A stretch of 64,000 nt of DNA from Hemileia vastatrix (Eukaryota; Basidiomycota; Pucciniomycetes; Pucciniales; Zaghouaniaceae). Each line of letters opens with the position of its first letter. Position 1 is the first letter of the stretch. The notes under the pieces were generated by a model, which worked only from the letters and a program-made list of their open reading frames with translations, was not told the origin of the DNA and did not search any database. The position numbers were made by a program, and so were the translations under genes. The DNA lies in NCBI GenBank assembly GCA_030280995.1, contig JASXTE010000017.1:18990498-19054497 (forward strand), written 5' to 3'. Of the stretch, positions 10,701 to 22,500 are shown in pieces.

Positions 10701-12284
10701 ATTATTCATATTCATGGGATATATGTGGTTGATATGGAGGAAGAGCTATTACATCTTATTCTGGATTCATATGATAAGGACACTGACTTGAAAAAGTTAT
10801 GCACCATATTAAATGATCCAAAGAATGCTTCAATACAAGCATTAATTAAAACCCTTCCACCAAAGTACCAAAAAGCTTTGGAAAAAGGTAAATTTTCAAT
10901 TGATGAAGGATATCTATATTATAGAAGAAATTTGAGTAATGTCATTGTTATTCCTCCTTCTATGAAAGAAATCATCTTGAAAATTTGTCATGATGACACA
11001 TTAGCTGGACATTTTGATCTTGAAAAAACAATGATCAGAATTAAGAACACTGCTTGGTGGGTTAATATGTCTGAGGACACCAAATTATATGTTGAATCTT
11101 GTGATTCTTGCCAAAAATCTAAAAGATTGACTGGTAAAAGAGCAGGATTAATGCAACATATTGAAGCACCTGATGCTCCTTGGCAAATCATTAATATGGA
11201 TTTTGTCACTGGTCTTCCTGTAGCAGGGAAAGAAAGTTATAATTCTTTCTGGGTTATAGTGGACAGATTTACTAAAATGTGTAAATTCATTCCTACCCAC
11301 AAAGATGTTTCCACCAAAGATTTAGCCTTTTTGTGGTGGTCACATATGTTTAATATTGTTGGATTTCGAAAAGCCATCATATCTGATAGAGACCCAAAGT
11401 TTACTTCTGAATTTTGGATGTCTTTGATGGATATATGTGGTTGTGAGTTGAAATTATCCACTGCCCACCATCCTCAAACTGATGGACTGGCTGAAAGGAT
11501 GATTCAAACCTTGGAAGATATGATTAGAAGGTATTGTGCCTTTGGATTACAATATAAAGACAATGACAGATTTACACATGACTGGGTAACCTTACTTCCA
11601 GGTCTTGAATTTGCTTATAATAGCACTGTTCATTCTGTCACTGAGAAAAAGCCTTTTGAGCTATGGCTAGGTTATGTTCCAAGTACTCCTGCTCAAATAC
11701 TCAATAACAAATTACCAAAGTTGGAATTACATCCTGGTGTGAAGTCTTTTCTCCAAATGAAGCAACTATGCAGAAAACATGCCCAAAGTTGTATTGATAA
11801 AGCATTTGAATATGAGAAAATGAGATGGGATAAATCCCATAAAAAGCACACTTTTAAAAAGGGTGATGAAGTACTAATATCTACAGTTCAATTCAATTTA
11901 CAAGGCAATAACAAATTAAAGGATCCATTTGTAGGACCATTTGTTGTTAAAAGAATGGTGGGAGATAATGCAGTAGAAGTTATATTGTATTCTCCTTATG
12001 ACAGAAAACATCCTGTTTTCCCCATTTCCCTCCTTAAACCTTATACTTCCAACAGTGACTTATTTCCTAAGAGAAGGGGAAGACCCAAGAAAAATCCTCA
12101 GGAAGTCACAGAAATTGCAGAAATTGATAAAATTCTTAATGACAGAGTTATCACCTCTGAAAAAGGTATTGAATATTTATTGAGATATAAAAATAAATCA
12201 TCTGAGCATGATAAATGGATACCTGGAAAAGAGATTTCTAACCTTTCCACTCTATTAAAAAAGTATAAAAAGAAAAAATCTTAG
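7680..12284 (+). pseudogene. Gypsy-1 gag core-pol polyprotein (one in-frame stop)
   Basis: One frame is open except for a TAA at 9552-9554, where the related element has a Tyr codon (DYRALN). Domains in order: gag capsid-like region (about 7800-8330); a variant zinc knuckle CFKCNKPWQKSHVC (about 8450-8490); aspartic protease VVLDSGAGGSVVSE (about 8770); reverse transcriptase with YIDDIIIFSK (about 9845); RNase H with LYTDSSFIDLGAAL (about 10280); integrase with the HHCC finger ending CDSCQK (about 11100) and DDE residues in NMDFVTG, ISDRDPKF and HPQTDGLAERM; and a C-terminal chromodomain (EKGIEYLLRYKNKS, KWIPGKE, about 12160-12240). The chromodomain is expected to guide integration to modified chromatin. 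Apart from the stop the element looks recently active. Confidence 0.9.
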
Positions 12285-12317
12285 CATTTTTTTATTGTTT
12301 TTTTTAGAGTGAGGGAG

Positions 12318-13424
12318 TGTCAGCCAGGCTGTACCAGGAGCCCAGTAAAACTTACGTTAAGTCATTGTACCTGAAAGAGGGCGAAAATTTATGCTTTTTA
12401 TGTATATAAATTTATATTTTATTGCATAATAAAATTAAGTACAAATTACGTTATTAAATAAAATTAAAATAAGGGTTATGTTTATTTTATTATGTTATAA
12501 ATTATATACTATTAAAATAAACATAAATTATATTATATTCTATAAAAATTGGGCGCATTTTTATGTATTTAAATAATTATAAAATAATAATTAATTAATT
12601 ATAATATTATATTATACTTATAAGGCAAAATGTTGACTTATAATAATATTAATTAATTATTAGACCCTTATAATAATTTATACATTATTATTCCTGATTT
12701 TTGGGCGCTTCTGTGGCTCAAAATTATGTAATTAAATTTATTAAAACATTTAAACTAATTACATTCTCATATTTTAATCTAAAATAATTACTTATATTAA
12801 TTGTATGAATTAAAATAGTAATAAATTACATTCCACTTTAAAATAGTACTGCATAATACTTATTTTAAATTACATTAGTTATTTTTTATATGTCTTGTAC
12901 TTATTTATGTGTAATATCCAGGGGGAATTAATACTGGTGAAATATTGACTACTGCATCTCAACAAATTAGTACATTTTTTATTTCTCACCCCTTACATTT
13001 ACTCATAAATTATTGTATTTACTCTTGTGGCGCTTCAGAGGGCCCCTTGGCTATATAAGGGCCTTGGGAACCCCCTTCAGCTACATAACTTACATATTTA
13101 CAATAAACTTACACTTATATATTTTTTATACACGTATTAATTCTTTTTCTTTTAACTAGTAATACATTTTAGTTGAAATAAAATAAATAAATACTATATA
13201 CAAAATCTTAAAGGTTGCGGTAAGAACATTAAACTATAATAATTGACTTTTGCGCATTGAATTTAAAATACTTACATTACAATAACATTAAGACTACTCA
13301 CCTTATATATTAGATCCTTTTCCCTTATCGGCGTCCTTCCCTCTTTTCCTCTTTCCATTCTTTATCTTCTTGTGTCCTTTTCTCCTTTTTCTTCTTTCTT
13401 CTTCCACCTTCTAGACGACCGCGC
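12318..13424 (+). repeat. 3' LTR-like segment of Gypsy-1
   Basis: It starts TGTCAGCCAGGCTG just after a purine-rich tract (GAGTGAGGGAG), a good polypurine-tract/LTR junction, and shares the TGTCAGCC...CAGG start with LTR-A and LTR-C. A TATATAA box lies at 13052-13058. It runs to CTTCTAGAC near 13411-13419 and then directly into the flanking repeat, without the expected terminal TGACA. It is therefore probably 3'-truncated. Confidence 0.6.
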
Positions 13425-13492
13425 TGATAGTATGTATGTGTGTGTACTTAGTCAAGAGTCATTAATCTTTAAAAAAAATGAATAATAAAATA
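13425..13492. repeat. Right copy of long direct repeat flanking Gypsy-1
   Basis: Matches 4587-4672, including TGATAG, the GT-rich stretch, ACTTAGTCAAGAGTCATTAA and the AATGAATAATAAAATA end. Sequence to its right continues as host-like AT-rich spacer. Confidence 0.85.
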
Positions 13493-13787
13493 AATAAAAA
13501 TTAATGATAATATTGTGTGAGGATTAAGGAGAGAGAGAGAGAACCCCTTTCACATTGTTTGAAAATGAAGAAACCTGTGAAAGATTAAGAGTAAATAGAG
13601 GTCATGATGAGAAATGATAATTAAAAATAAATAAATAAATAAAAACCTTTCATTCATTCATTCATTCATTTGTATCTGATGAACATTTTTTTCTCTCCCA
13701 ATGAATTGAATTGTTGGTGTATTGTGTACTTTTTTTTTAAAAAAAAAGACATGAAAAAAAAAAAAAATGATTATAAAAAAAAAAATA

Positions 13788-14034
13788 AATAAAAAAAATA
13801 AAATAAATAAAATAAAATAAAATAAAATAAAATAAAATAAAATAAAATAAAATAAAATAAAATAAAATAAAATAAAATAAAATAAAATAAAATAAAATAA
13901 AATAAAATAAAATAAAATAAAATAAAATAAAATAAAATAAAATAAAATAAAATAAAATAAAATAAAATAAAATAAAATAAAATAAAATAAAACAAAATAA
14001 AATAAAATTAAATAAAATTAAATTAAATAAAATA
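13788..14034. repeat. (TAAAA)n pentanucleotide tract
   Basis: About 245 bp of nearly perfect AAAAT/TAAAA repeats with a few interruptions at the right end. Read on the minus strand it gives an artefactual frame of FYFIL repeats, which is not a gene. Confidence 0.95.
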
Positions 14035-14111
14035 CATTGTCATATTGGGATACCCCTTTATTTGATATTTGATTCTTTTAGGATAAAAAGAGAGTAAGTA
14101 ACATTGGGGGG

Positions 14112-14208
14112 AAAAAAGTGGCAACCAGAGGGTCGGGTTCAGTTCATATACTGATTTGATTCAATTCAGTATGTGAACTGAACCCGACGTCTGGTTGCCA
14201 CTTTTTTT
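14112..14208. repeat. Hairpin (MITE-like inverted repeat), about 97 bp
   Basis: Two arms of about 40 nt are complementary with few mismatches: AAAAAAGTGGCAACCAGA ... GGGTTCAGTTCATATACTGA, and the reverse complement ending GTCTGGTTGCCACTTTTTT. The loop is only about 10 nt. It lies downstream of the minus-strand gene at 14449-15071. It may be a non-autonomous element or a fold-back remnant. Confidence 0.8.
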
Positions 14209-14448
14209 TTTTTTTTAAAAAAAAAGGTATATTCTTATTGATGAATAACTTATGATTCCAATCTTTTTTTTTTTTTTTTTTTGTATTTTATATATATATA
14301 TATATATATATATTGGTGTGAAGTGGAGCCTTAAGAAAATATTTTGCCTATTTATTTATTTATGCCTTCAAAGTTAATTAGTGAAGTTAAAAAGGAAAAA
14401 AATAAAATAAAATAAAATAAAAGAAACGATGACTGAGATATGAATAGG

Positions 14449-15071
14449 TTAATTTAGGTTTGGTATGATGACACTGATGATTAAAGTATAGAAAAGAGTG
14501 AAATCAACTTTGCTCATATCCCAATTCAATAGTTTAAATTTTAATCTCAACTTAAAATTGATACTAAGGTTATTGGCTTTTGATGATGCAGTTACAACCG
14601 CTCCTTCATTATTAGAATCTGCTCTACGCTGAGCTTCAGCTGCGTCCAAAGGTGATATAGTTTGTAATGTATCCCTGTTAAAAATAATAATAAAAAATGA
14701 AAAAATGAAAAAAAAAAGTTTTAGTATTTAATTCCTTGAATATATGAAAAAAAAAAAAAAAAAAATTGATAGACTACGAACCATTCTTCTTTGTTATATA
14801 CTTCTTGGGTATAGAACACTTGACCTTCATGCTCAGCTCTAACTCTTATCGTTTTGACTTCTCCTGGGGTAAGAAAAATACTAGAATGCGTATAACCGTC
14901 TCCAGTAAATATACTGACCACCGCGTATTTGCCATGATTTCCGTTTAAGGCAATAATTCTATAAACGAAATATCCGTCCTCGATTCCATCGAAAAAGCAA
15001 CTCACTTTTCCATTAGGATGATCTACAGTTCCTTCAACTAAAAGACGTTCACGTTTTTCTGAAGCGATCAT
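14449..15071 (-). CDS. Small two-exon gene of unknown function
   Basis: I do not recognise the family. Exon 1 runs 15071-14782 and exon 2 14674-14449, with a 107-nt T-rich intron (GT at 14781, AACAG acceptor). The junction restores KEEWDTLQTISPLDAAEAQ. The protein is about 171 aa. From the chosen start MIASEKRERLLVEG it has an N-terminal region of alternating hydrophobic residues (GYFVYRIIALNGNHGKYAVV) suggestive of beta strands, then a polar segment (EAQRRADSNNEG), and a hydrophobic C-terminus (FYTLIISVIIPNLN) that could be a tail anchor. An in-frame ATG 18 codons upstream would add a hydrophobic leader (NIFLLYWFLFLF) and make the protein secreted or anchored. The splice junction supports a real gene; the function is unknown. 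Confidence 0.6.
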
Positions 15072-15218
15072 GATGGGTCGATCGAATAAAAAGAGGAACC
15101 AATATAATAGAAATATGTTCATCAATGTGTAGGAACGGAATCTGAACTTTTATCTTGGTTTATATGACAGGGAGGAGTTTAGATGCGTTGAATGTTCGTC
15201 GGGGTCTATCAGATTTTT

Positions 15219-15252
<34 letters not shown>

Positions 15253-15719
15253 GTGGGGGGGGGGGGTGGGGGGAGGGGGGTTTATTTTATTTTATTTTAT
15301 TTTTTTATTTTTTTTGGTGCTGGGGAAGAATTGATTATTCAATGATTGACGAAAATGAGTGATTTTTTATGATGAATGGTAGAGGGTAAACACGATTTTA
15401 GAAGACACAGCCAGCCAAGTAAATATCTACAAAAACTAATATGTAAATCTTATCTAATATTAGTCAAATTTTAACATGGCAACAATTCATTACTCTGTAA
15501 TATGTTGACTCGGTTAGCGTTGTCATCCTTTCTTTCTAAAACCCTCTCCCCCCCTTTTTTTTTTCTCTTCTTTTCTTCTTCTCTCTAGTGTTTTTTTCTC
15601 ATCCCCTCTCTTCTCTCTATCATCGCCATATTTGATATTATTGTTTTCATCTTCTCTTGTCCTGGTGGCCAGTATAATGTTTCAGTCGCATACAGATAAA
15701 AGATCCTAACAACTAAATG

Positions 15720-15755
<36 letters not shown>

Positions 15756-16120
15756 CAAACATTCCTCCCGCCAAGTTTTCAACAGTTTCATACTAAATTT
15801 CCATTTATTTTTTTAAAAATAAAAAAATAAAAAAATAAATGAAAATCTCAACTTTTTCTTTTTTCTTTTTCTTTTTCTTTTTTTTTTTTTTTTTTTTATT
15901 TTTTTATTTTGAAAGTTACAAGTTATTAATTCACGTGAGATTTAAAAAGAGAAGCTAATGCTTGTAACAAGCTTAAACATTAATGTCAAACGCGAAAATA
16001 TTCTAGAATCATGGTACTTCTTAATTATGTTCACTAATCTCAATATAGCCAAGTAAAAAAATAAATAAATAAATAAAACAAGAACCCCTAAACATTCGCA
16101 TAGCCCTCTACTCTATTTAT

Positions 16121-16162
<42 letters not shown>

Positions 16163-16375
16163 GCTTCATGACGACACTAACACCTTGAGGAAACACAACT
16201 AACACAATTAATCCGTTTGATCAAATCGATATCAAAAAAAAAAAAAAAAAAAAAAAAAAATTAAGAAGGGAAGAGAAGAACGTTGATATGTAAATGGATC
16301 CTAATCAAAGATCGAGAGAGTTCAAAATAATCAATCTAATCCACTTCCCGTTGTGACTAATAAATCTTCCTCGAC

Positions 16376-16410
<35 letters not shown>

Positions 16411-16434
16411 CTTTTTTTTCTTTTTTTTCCTACC
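15072..16434. other. Intergenic spacer rich in homopolymers
   Basis: No gene could be supported. It holds a T run (about 15224-15252), a G-rich tract (15255-15280), an A run (about 15722-15750), an (AAT)n tract (about 16121-16160), an A run (about 16233-16260) and a T run (about 16379-16410). An ORF across 15585-15791 spans the poly-A run and is judged spurious. Confidence 0.6.
15255..15280 (+). other. G-rich tract (potential G-quadruplex) upstream of the small gene
   Basis: G12-T-G6-A-G6 on the plus strand, immediately beside a T run of nearly 30 nt. It lies about 185-210 bp upstream of the minus-strand start at 15071, so it sits in the likely promoter of that gene. Four or more G3 runs could fold into a quadruplex. 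Confidence 0.7.
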
Positions 16435-16633
16435 ACAGCCAAGTCACAAAACGCTTGCGGAATTTTTGACGAAAAAAAGTTAAAGTTGTTCTCACCAAAA
16501 AATGATTTACCTATTCATAAGTGTCAGGGACAGGGCGGGGGGGTACTTCTTTTTGAATAGGCAAATCATTTTTTTGTTGGCAAAACTTTTATTTTTTCAT
16601 TAAAAATTCCGCAAGCTTTGGTGACTTGGCTGT
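16435..16633. mobile_element. MITE-like element with about 80-bp terminal inverted repeats
   Basis: The left end ACAGCCAAGTCAC ... GCTTGCGGAATTTTT and the right end AAAAATTCCGCAAGC ... GTGACTTGGCTGT are inverted copies, continuing inward to AATGATTTACCTATTCA and its complement. The loop is about 40 nt and contains a G-rich run. No convincing target duplication was found. There is no coding capacity. Confidence 0.75.
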
Positions 16634-16660
16634 ACAATGGCCGGACAATAATTTCAACCT

Positions 16661-16691
<31 letters not shown>

Positions 16692-17759
16692 CCCTCATAA
16701 ATCCCTAGATATTCACTCTACAGACATGAGCTTGTACATTTCTAACTCATACGACCATGTAGAATAGGACTGTAACAAAATAAACTCAGCCGGACACCAA
16801 TTCGTAGAAAGATTACATTTTTTGAAAAAACATCATTCTTGAAATTGATAACGAGAAAGCTGAAAAGTCTGTCCTTTTCCTTAATAAAAGGGATGGGGTT
16901 GGTATGAGCATTGAGCAAAAAAGATTAGTGAAAAGTGGACAAAATTGACCAAAAAAAAAGCGTCACCAAGATGTAGCTTCACAGTTTGATTCCCTGGCAG
17001 CTTGCACCTTTGAAAGCGAAGATGCGATCAAGTTTCCAAAGTATGGTCGGAAAATTCATCCCAAGCCTACTTAGGGGCATTTAACATAGCAGGAACTGTC
17101 ATTGGGTTATAGAATTACAAAACCATATTTATGAAGTGCTTTCATGTGTTTGCAACAAGGCTTGAATAATGTGATTGGATTGTGCCAGGAGCACAGATGG
17201 CGTATTAATTTGAATAGTATGTAGATGGTTTAACTATTGTGATCTTCATTTCATGGATGAGATGTCGTTTGCGAGCTGAGGACCCTGTCGTAGTTTGGGT
17301 GAAAAGCGGAAAAAAAGGTAAATATTGGATAAGAGATTAATGAGTCAGTTTGGCAGGAAAAGAGAAAGAAAGGACAAATTACCAAAATGTGAAAGGTAAA
17401 TCATAAAATTAGTATGATCTTGAGGCGTGAGTAACAATGGTGGTGGTGTTAGGAAGAAAAAAAAAAAGGCCCATAACCTGGATTATGGATGCACTGGGTG
17501 AAAATTTCGGTCAGGCCACTGTACATTAATTTGATTGGAAGAAACTCTTTGCACTGCACATTTCATAAACGTTCCATACATATCCATACAAATATGACTA
17601 ATATTCCCCATATACAGCTAAACCGAAAAGGCTTTGTGGAAATAACAAAAAAAATTTAACTTTTTGCATTCCTACGCAATTTTTCTGGGGACGCCACTAG
17701 TAAGCATAAAGCCTAATTTAGCTATGAGCTGTCCAATTCTAGTTTGGCAGTATTATTTT
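16634..17759. other. Spacer without recognisable genes
   Basis: AT-rich sequence with one T run (about 16662-16690). I see no splice-supported open frame, tRNA or repeat of note up to the Copia-1 LTR. Confidence 0.5.
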
Positions 17760-17877
17760 TGTTATGTGTAGTATGATAGCTTAGTGATTGTTAAGTACAT
17801 AAAGTGTATATAGTCTGTGGTGCAGCTGACGCGTCTAACTCCGGTTCACTCCGGACAAAGTGCTGACACTGCTACCA
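17760..17877 (+). repeat. Copia-1 5' LTR (118 bp)
   Basis: Identical in length to the 3' copy, with 7 substitutions between them, all transitions and five at CpG sites. It is very short for a Copia LTR. Confidence 0.92.
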
Positions 17878-18027
17878 TGGGTTATGGGCTGTCCCTGATT
17901 TGTTACTAGCAGTAATTCAATCTTGTATTTTCCCGGAAATATTGTGTGCCCCGTGCTTGCCCCACGTTAAAAACATCTTTTTTGGTGTTGAGCTCCCTCC
18001 ACCTCCTTCTCTCGGTTTATCTAATCC

Positions 18028-19372
18028 ATGCCGATTTTGGATTCTTCCAATCCGTTCCAATCTCGACCTCATTTAGCTCGCAAACATCCTCAGCCTCTCA
18101 GTAGAGAGTTAAAAAACTTGCTTCCTCACCAATCAATAAATACCCGAGCAAGACGCCGCTCACGTTTGCTCTCAGGCCCTTCCACCTCGCCAGCTTTGTC
18201 TACAGATAGTGCGAGCACGGCTCGCCTATCGCAAACCCCCCACCCCTTTGTTTTATTGCCCGGTAATACACTGGTTGTTTCCTCTCCCCCTCCTTCTTCT
18301 CATTCACCGCCTCCCCCTTCTCCCCCTCCTCCCTCTCATCTCCCCCCCACATCCTCATTGCACACCCGACACGCAGCCTTGGCTCGTGATTGTCCTCCAC
18401 ACCTACCTCCTACCGCCCCTAGTCCTGCCTTAATGCATTTGCAATGCAACTCTGGTTTGCAGTCCTGAAAACCGAGACACAGACATGTCTCATCATTGCG
18501 ACATGTGGGAACCGGTCGTGCTCACCATCCTAGTCCTTCCTCTTCACTCAGCAGTGACAATTTCTTATCTGACAATGACAATGATATTTATACAACTTAT
18601 AAAGGAAGAGATTGCGCTGATGTTATCAATGAGATCATACAAAGGACTAATAAGATGTCTAAATTGAGACCTGATGGTTCTAACTGGCAAACTTGGATAA
18701 AGAATATCAAAAATTTTTTAATGCACCATGTATGTTCAACTAAATATATCTCTGACGCACCTGCAATCAATGATGATATCTCAAAATTCGAGGACGAAAT
18801 GAGCTGGCATGCAATCTACAACACAATTGATGAAAAACTTCAGGCTTTTATAGATTTGGGGATTACCAGCTACAAAGCTTTCACAATTCTCAGCTCCAAA
18901 TTTGACAAAGCTTCCCACACAGCTCGCATGGCTCTTTTTAATGATCTTTTAACTATTAAAACCTCACCTTTTACAAATGTCATAGAGCATGGAGAAAAAG
19001 TTAAGTCAATCTTGGAGGTGGTTCAGCAATCAGGTTTTATTTTTGGTTTCAATGAAATGATGGCAGTTTTCACCCAACTCTTATTACCGTCATCAGTTAA
19101 TCATCTTGCCACTGAAGCACATCATCATTTTGAATTGCAAAAAGACATATCCCAACCCTCTTTTGATGAAATGATGAATGTTCTTCAAAATTCTTTTATC
19201 AACTCATCTCAATCTACGTCTTCAAATGCCCCTACCCTTTCCATGGCTTTTGAACTGGCAACTGATCCTGAATCTGTTTCATCCTTGGCTTTCAAAAAAA
19301 GGCCGCATGGACTCTTACCGCCCTGGAAATAAAAAACCTGAATATTCCTGTTTTTACTGCAAATTCTCTTAA
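18028..19372 (+). pseudogene. Copia-1 gag (frameshifted)
   Basis: An N-terminal Pro/Ser-rich stretch (about 18028-18468) is followed by a gag region from about 18496 (RPDGSNWQTWIKNIKNFL is the typical Copia gag core). At a run of seven A near 19296 the frame must change for gag to reach its zinc knuckle CFYC-x4-H-x4-C (about 19350-19390), which itself contains a stop. Gag would coat the RNA in virus-like particles. The gag-pol linker continues to about 19586. Confidence 0.8.
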
Positions 19373-19588
19373 CACTTCCAGAACACTTGTCCTTTTGATC
19401 CCGACAGTAAGAGTTTTAATGTAGCAGTTTGGGGACAATGTGAAGCTTTTGCTCGGGACAACAAGGACTCTATGAACCTTGTCTGAAAGGCACTGAACAA
19501 TAGGAAGGGAAAGCAGCCAGCTCAAAGTTCATCAAAACCTCGCTTAAACGAAATCAGCTGCAAAGAGCTAGATGTTCTCACTAATGTT

Positions 19589-22500
19589 TTGAAAGAAATG
19601 GATTTTGGTACTGATAGCTGGACTGAAGAGCAAGATAGTAAAGATTGTCAAGGTGTTTTTGACTTTAGTGCCACACATCATGTCACTGGTGATGTACGTC
19701 TTCTCTCTGACTTCAGAACTTTGGATACTCCTATTCCAGTCAAAACTGCAACTAACTCTGGTGCTGCTTTCATTACTGGTCACGGAAACATGTTCATTAA
19801 AGGATGTGATGGAGAATTAGTTACTATCAAAGGTGTTTTCTATTGTGATAGGGTAAAATCCACTCTTATTTCTCCTTTTGATCTTTTAGATAATGGCATT
19901 TCTCTTTCCTTTAATCAAAATCATGATTATGTTATTTCAAAAAACAAAAAAATATTATTTCTAGCTCTTAAATATTCTTCTGGTCGAAAATGGACAGTTG
20001 ATCTAGTATATCTTTGTGCACTAGAGACAAATGTTTTTGAAATGAATTATTTTAACTCTTTATCCTCTGCTACCCTTCCTGCCCCTTTTGTTCCTCCACC
20101 CCCTTCAAAAATTCCTTATCCAACTGCGGTTCCTGACTCAATCATGGATTGGAATTGCCGTCTTGGACACACAAGTACTAGGGTTTTGAGAAGACTTTCC
20201 AAAAAAGGTCTTTGCGAAAACGCACCATCTTATGTCCCTTCATGCAGATTACACTGTGATGTTTGTGCTATGTCAAAAAGCAAAAGGAAAAACACGTGCA
20301 AGACATCCAAGAGCACCCATGAGCTCATGGATCTGGTGGTTTCTGATTTAGTAGGGCCCATGGTTGATGCCACTGATAGAGGTGAATTTTATGTAGCTAC
20401 CTTCAGTGAATCCTTCTCAACTTATGGGGAAGTTTTTGTCCTAAAAAAGAAGTTGGATTTTTTTGATGCTTTTATTAATTTCAAATCTTACTTAGAAAAC
20501 ATCACTAATCAACATCTCAAAATCCTCAGAACTGACAATGGCAAAGAATACATGAACAAGAAATTCTCTTAATACCTTTCCCAACACAGTATCCTTCATG
20601 AACACTCTATGCCTTATCACCATGAACAGAATGGAATGGCTGAAAGATTAAATGAAAACATTGGTGAAATTGCCAGAACAATCCTTCTTGAATCAAATCT
20701 GCCTCCCACTTTCTGGACTTTTGCTTATTGTTGGGCCTCTTTCATTCACAATAAATTACCAAATGTAAGGGTTACTGATAGTACCCCATACCAAATCATT
20801 TTCAACAAAAAAGTGGACTTATCTCCTGTCAAAATTTTTGGTCAGTGGACATATGTGCACATTCCAACTGAAAAAAGAACAAGAATGGAGGTCCAGGCTA
20901 TGTGTTGCATGGTTGTTGGTTTTATTGATGGTGGTAAAGGTTGGATTTTTTGGCATCCAGAGTCTAATTCTTTTGTTCAATTGGCAATGGCAAATTTCAT
21001 CCCTGAAGGAGACAAGGACAATACCAAAATGCTTACAGTTTCACATCTGGCAACATCTCATTCTAAAGGTGACCTAGCATTTATTTTGAATCAACTGAAA
21101 TTTGGCAATTTTACAGCAGAAGAAACTATTGCTACCCAAGATTTCATTAACAATAATGCTTATGAACTTTCTGACTGCTTACCTCAAACCTTCAAAAAAG
21201 CAATGAAGAATCCAGACGCAGTTAAATGGAAGTCAGCTTGTCTTCAGGGATTAGACAACATATCTAACATGAAAGTCTGGGATATTGTTCCTCTTCCTCC
21301 TGGAAAAACTGTCACAGGTGCCTGATGGAGTTTTGCTCTAAAAAGGAATGAATTTGGGAAGATCATCAAACACAAGGCACAATATGTAGCTCAGGGTTTC
21401 AAACAAGTTGAAGGTATTTATTTTAATGACACTTTTGCTCCCACAGCCACTTTTGCATCTCTGCGTCTGATCCTCACCCTAGCTGCTACATACAACTGGC
21501 CAATCAAAACTTTTGATGTCGCTGCAGCTTATCTCCACAGAAATCTTGAAGAAGAAATTTATTTCAAGCAACCTGAAGGTTTTGAGTCTGTTAATCCAAC
21601 TCATGTCTGCAAACTTAGAAAAGCTCTATATGGTACTAAGCAAGCAGCCAGGTTTTGGTGGAAACATCTCAGCAAAATTCTGGCAAATTTAGGTTACAGA
21701 TCAAGCAATCAGGATGCAAGTGTATATGTGCTAGAAAAAGAGGGTTCTAAGTGAATGTTGTGGATTCATGTAGATGATGGTGTGGTGGTAGGGAGTAGTG
21801 ATACGGTTTTGAGGGAGTTGGAAATGGATATGGGGAGTAGTTTGAAGGTAAAATGGTCTGATGGTATCTCTTCTATTGTTGGTCTAGCAGTTTCACAATG
21901 TCTCAAAGGTTTTACTATCCACCAACCAGATCTTGTCAACAAAATTCTGAATGAACACAATCCAGCTGGTCTTAACTCTCACTCACCTTTACCAATGAGT
22001 CTTTCTTTGGTGTCTTTAAAGGAAAAATCTCATCCTCCACTGGAACCTCTCAAATTTCTGTCTATTATTGGTTCTTTATCATATCTTGTAGCTGGATCAA
22101 GGCCTGGTTTGGCGTATCCTGTCAACTTCCTGGCACGTTATGCATCAAGACCAGGTAAAGCTGAATGGGATGCGCTTAATTATTTGCTGAGATATCTACA
22201 ATTTACCAAAGACATGAAATTTCATCTTTTCCCAACAATCCATCCCAATCAATCTACGGAAGTTTTTTGTGATGCTACTTGGGGTGGTGAATTTTCTAGG
22301 GCTACAGGAGGTCATGTTCTTCAGGTCAACAACTGTCCTATCTTATGGAAATCAAAGCGTCAATGAAGGGTGGCCACAGCTTCACTTCACTCAGAATTAA
22401 TGGCAATTTCAAATGCAACACGTCAAGCTCTTTTGATGTGTAACCTTCTACGTGAAGTGGATTTGTGCCATGGTCCAACAACTCTGTATTGCGACAAAAA

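Larger units (their letters stand above)
4673..13424 (+). mobile_element. Gypsy-1: chromodomain Ty3/Gypsy retrotransposon
   Basis: Order seen: LTR-like 5' end (to 5437), leader with repeats and a probable intron, gag, protease, reverse transcriptase, RNase H, integrase, chromodomain, then a 3' LTR-like segment starting TGTCAGCC at 12318. The coding region is almost intact (one frame change between ORF1 and ORF2 and one TAA at 9552). The two terminal segments do not align as an identical LTR pair, which is odd for so well-preserved a coding region. It is a close relative of Gypsy-C at the right side of the window: both proteins align through gag, RT, integrase and the chromodomain start. Confidence 0.85.

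Noticed and set aside
13771..13995. Minus-strand ORF of FYFIL repeats
   Set aside because: It is the translation of the (TAAAA)n tract.
15585..15791. Minus-strand 68-codon ORF
   Set aside because: Spans a 29-nt A run and has no recognisable protein character.
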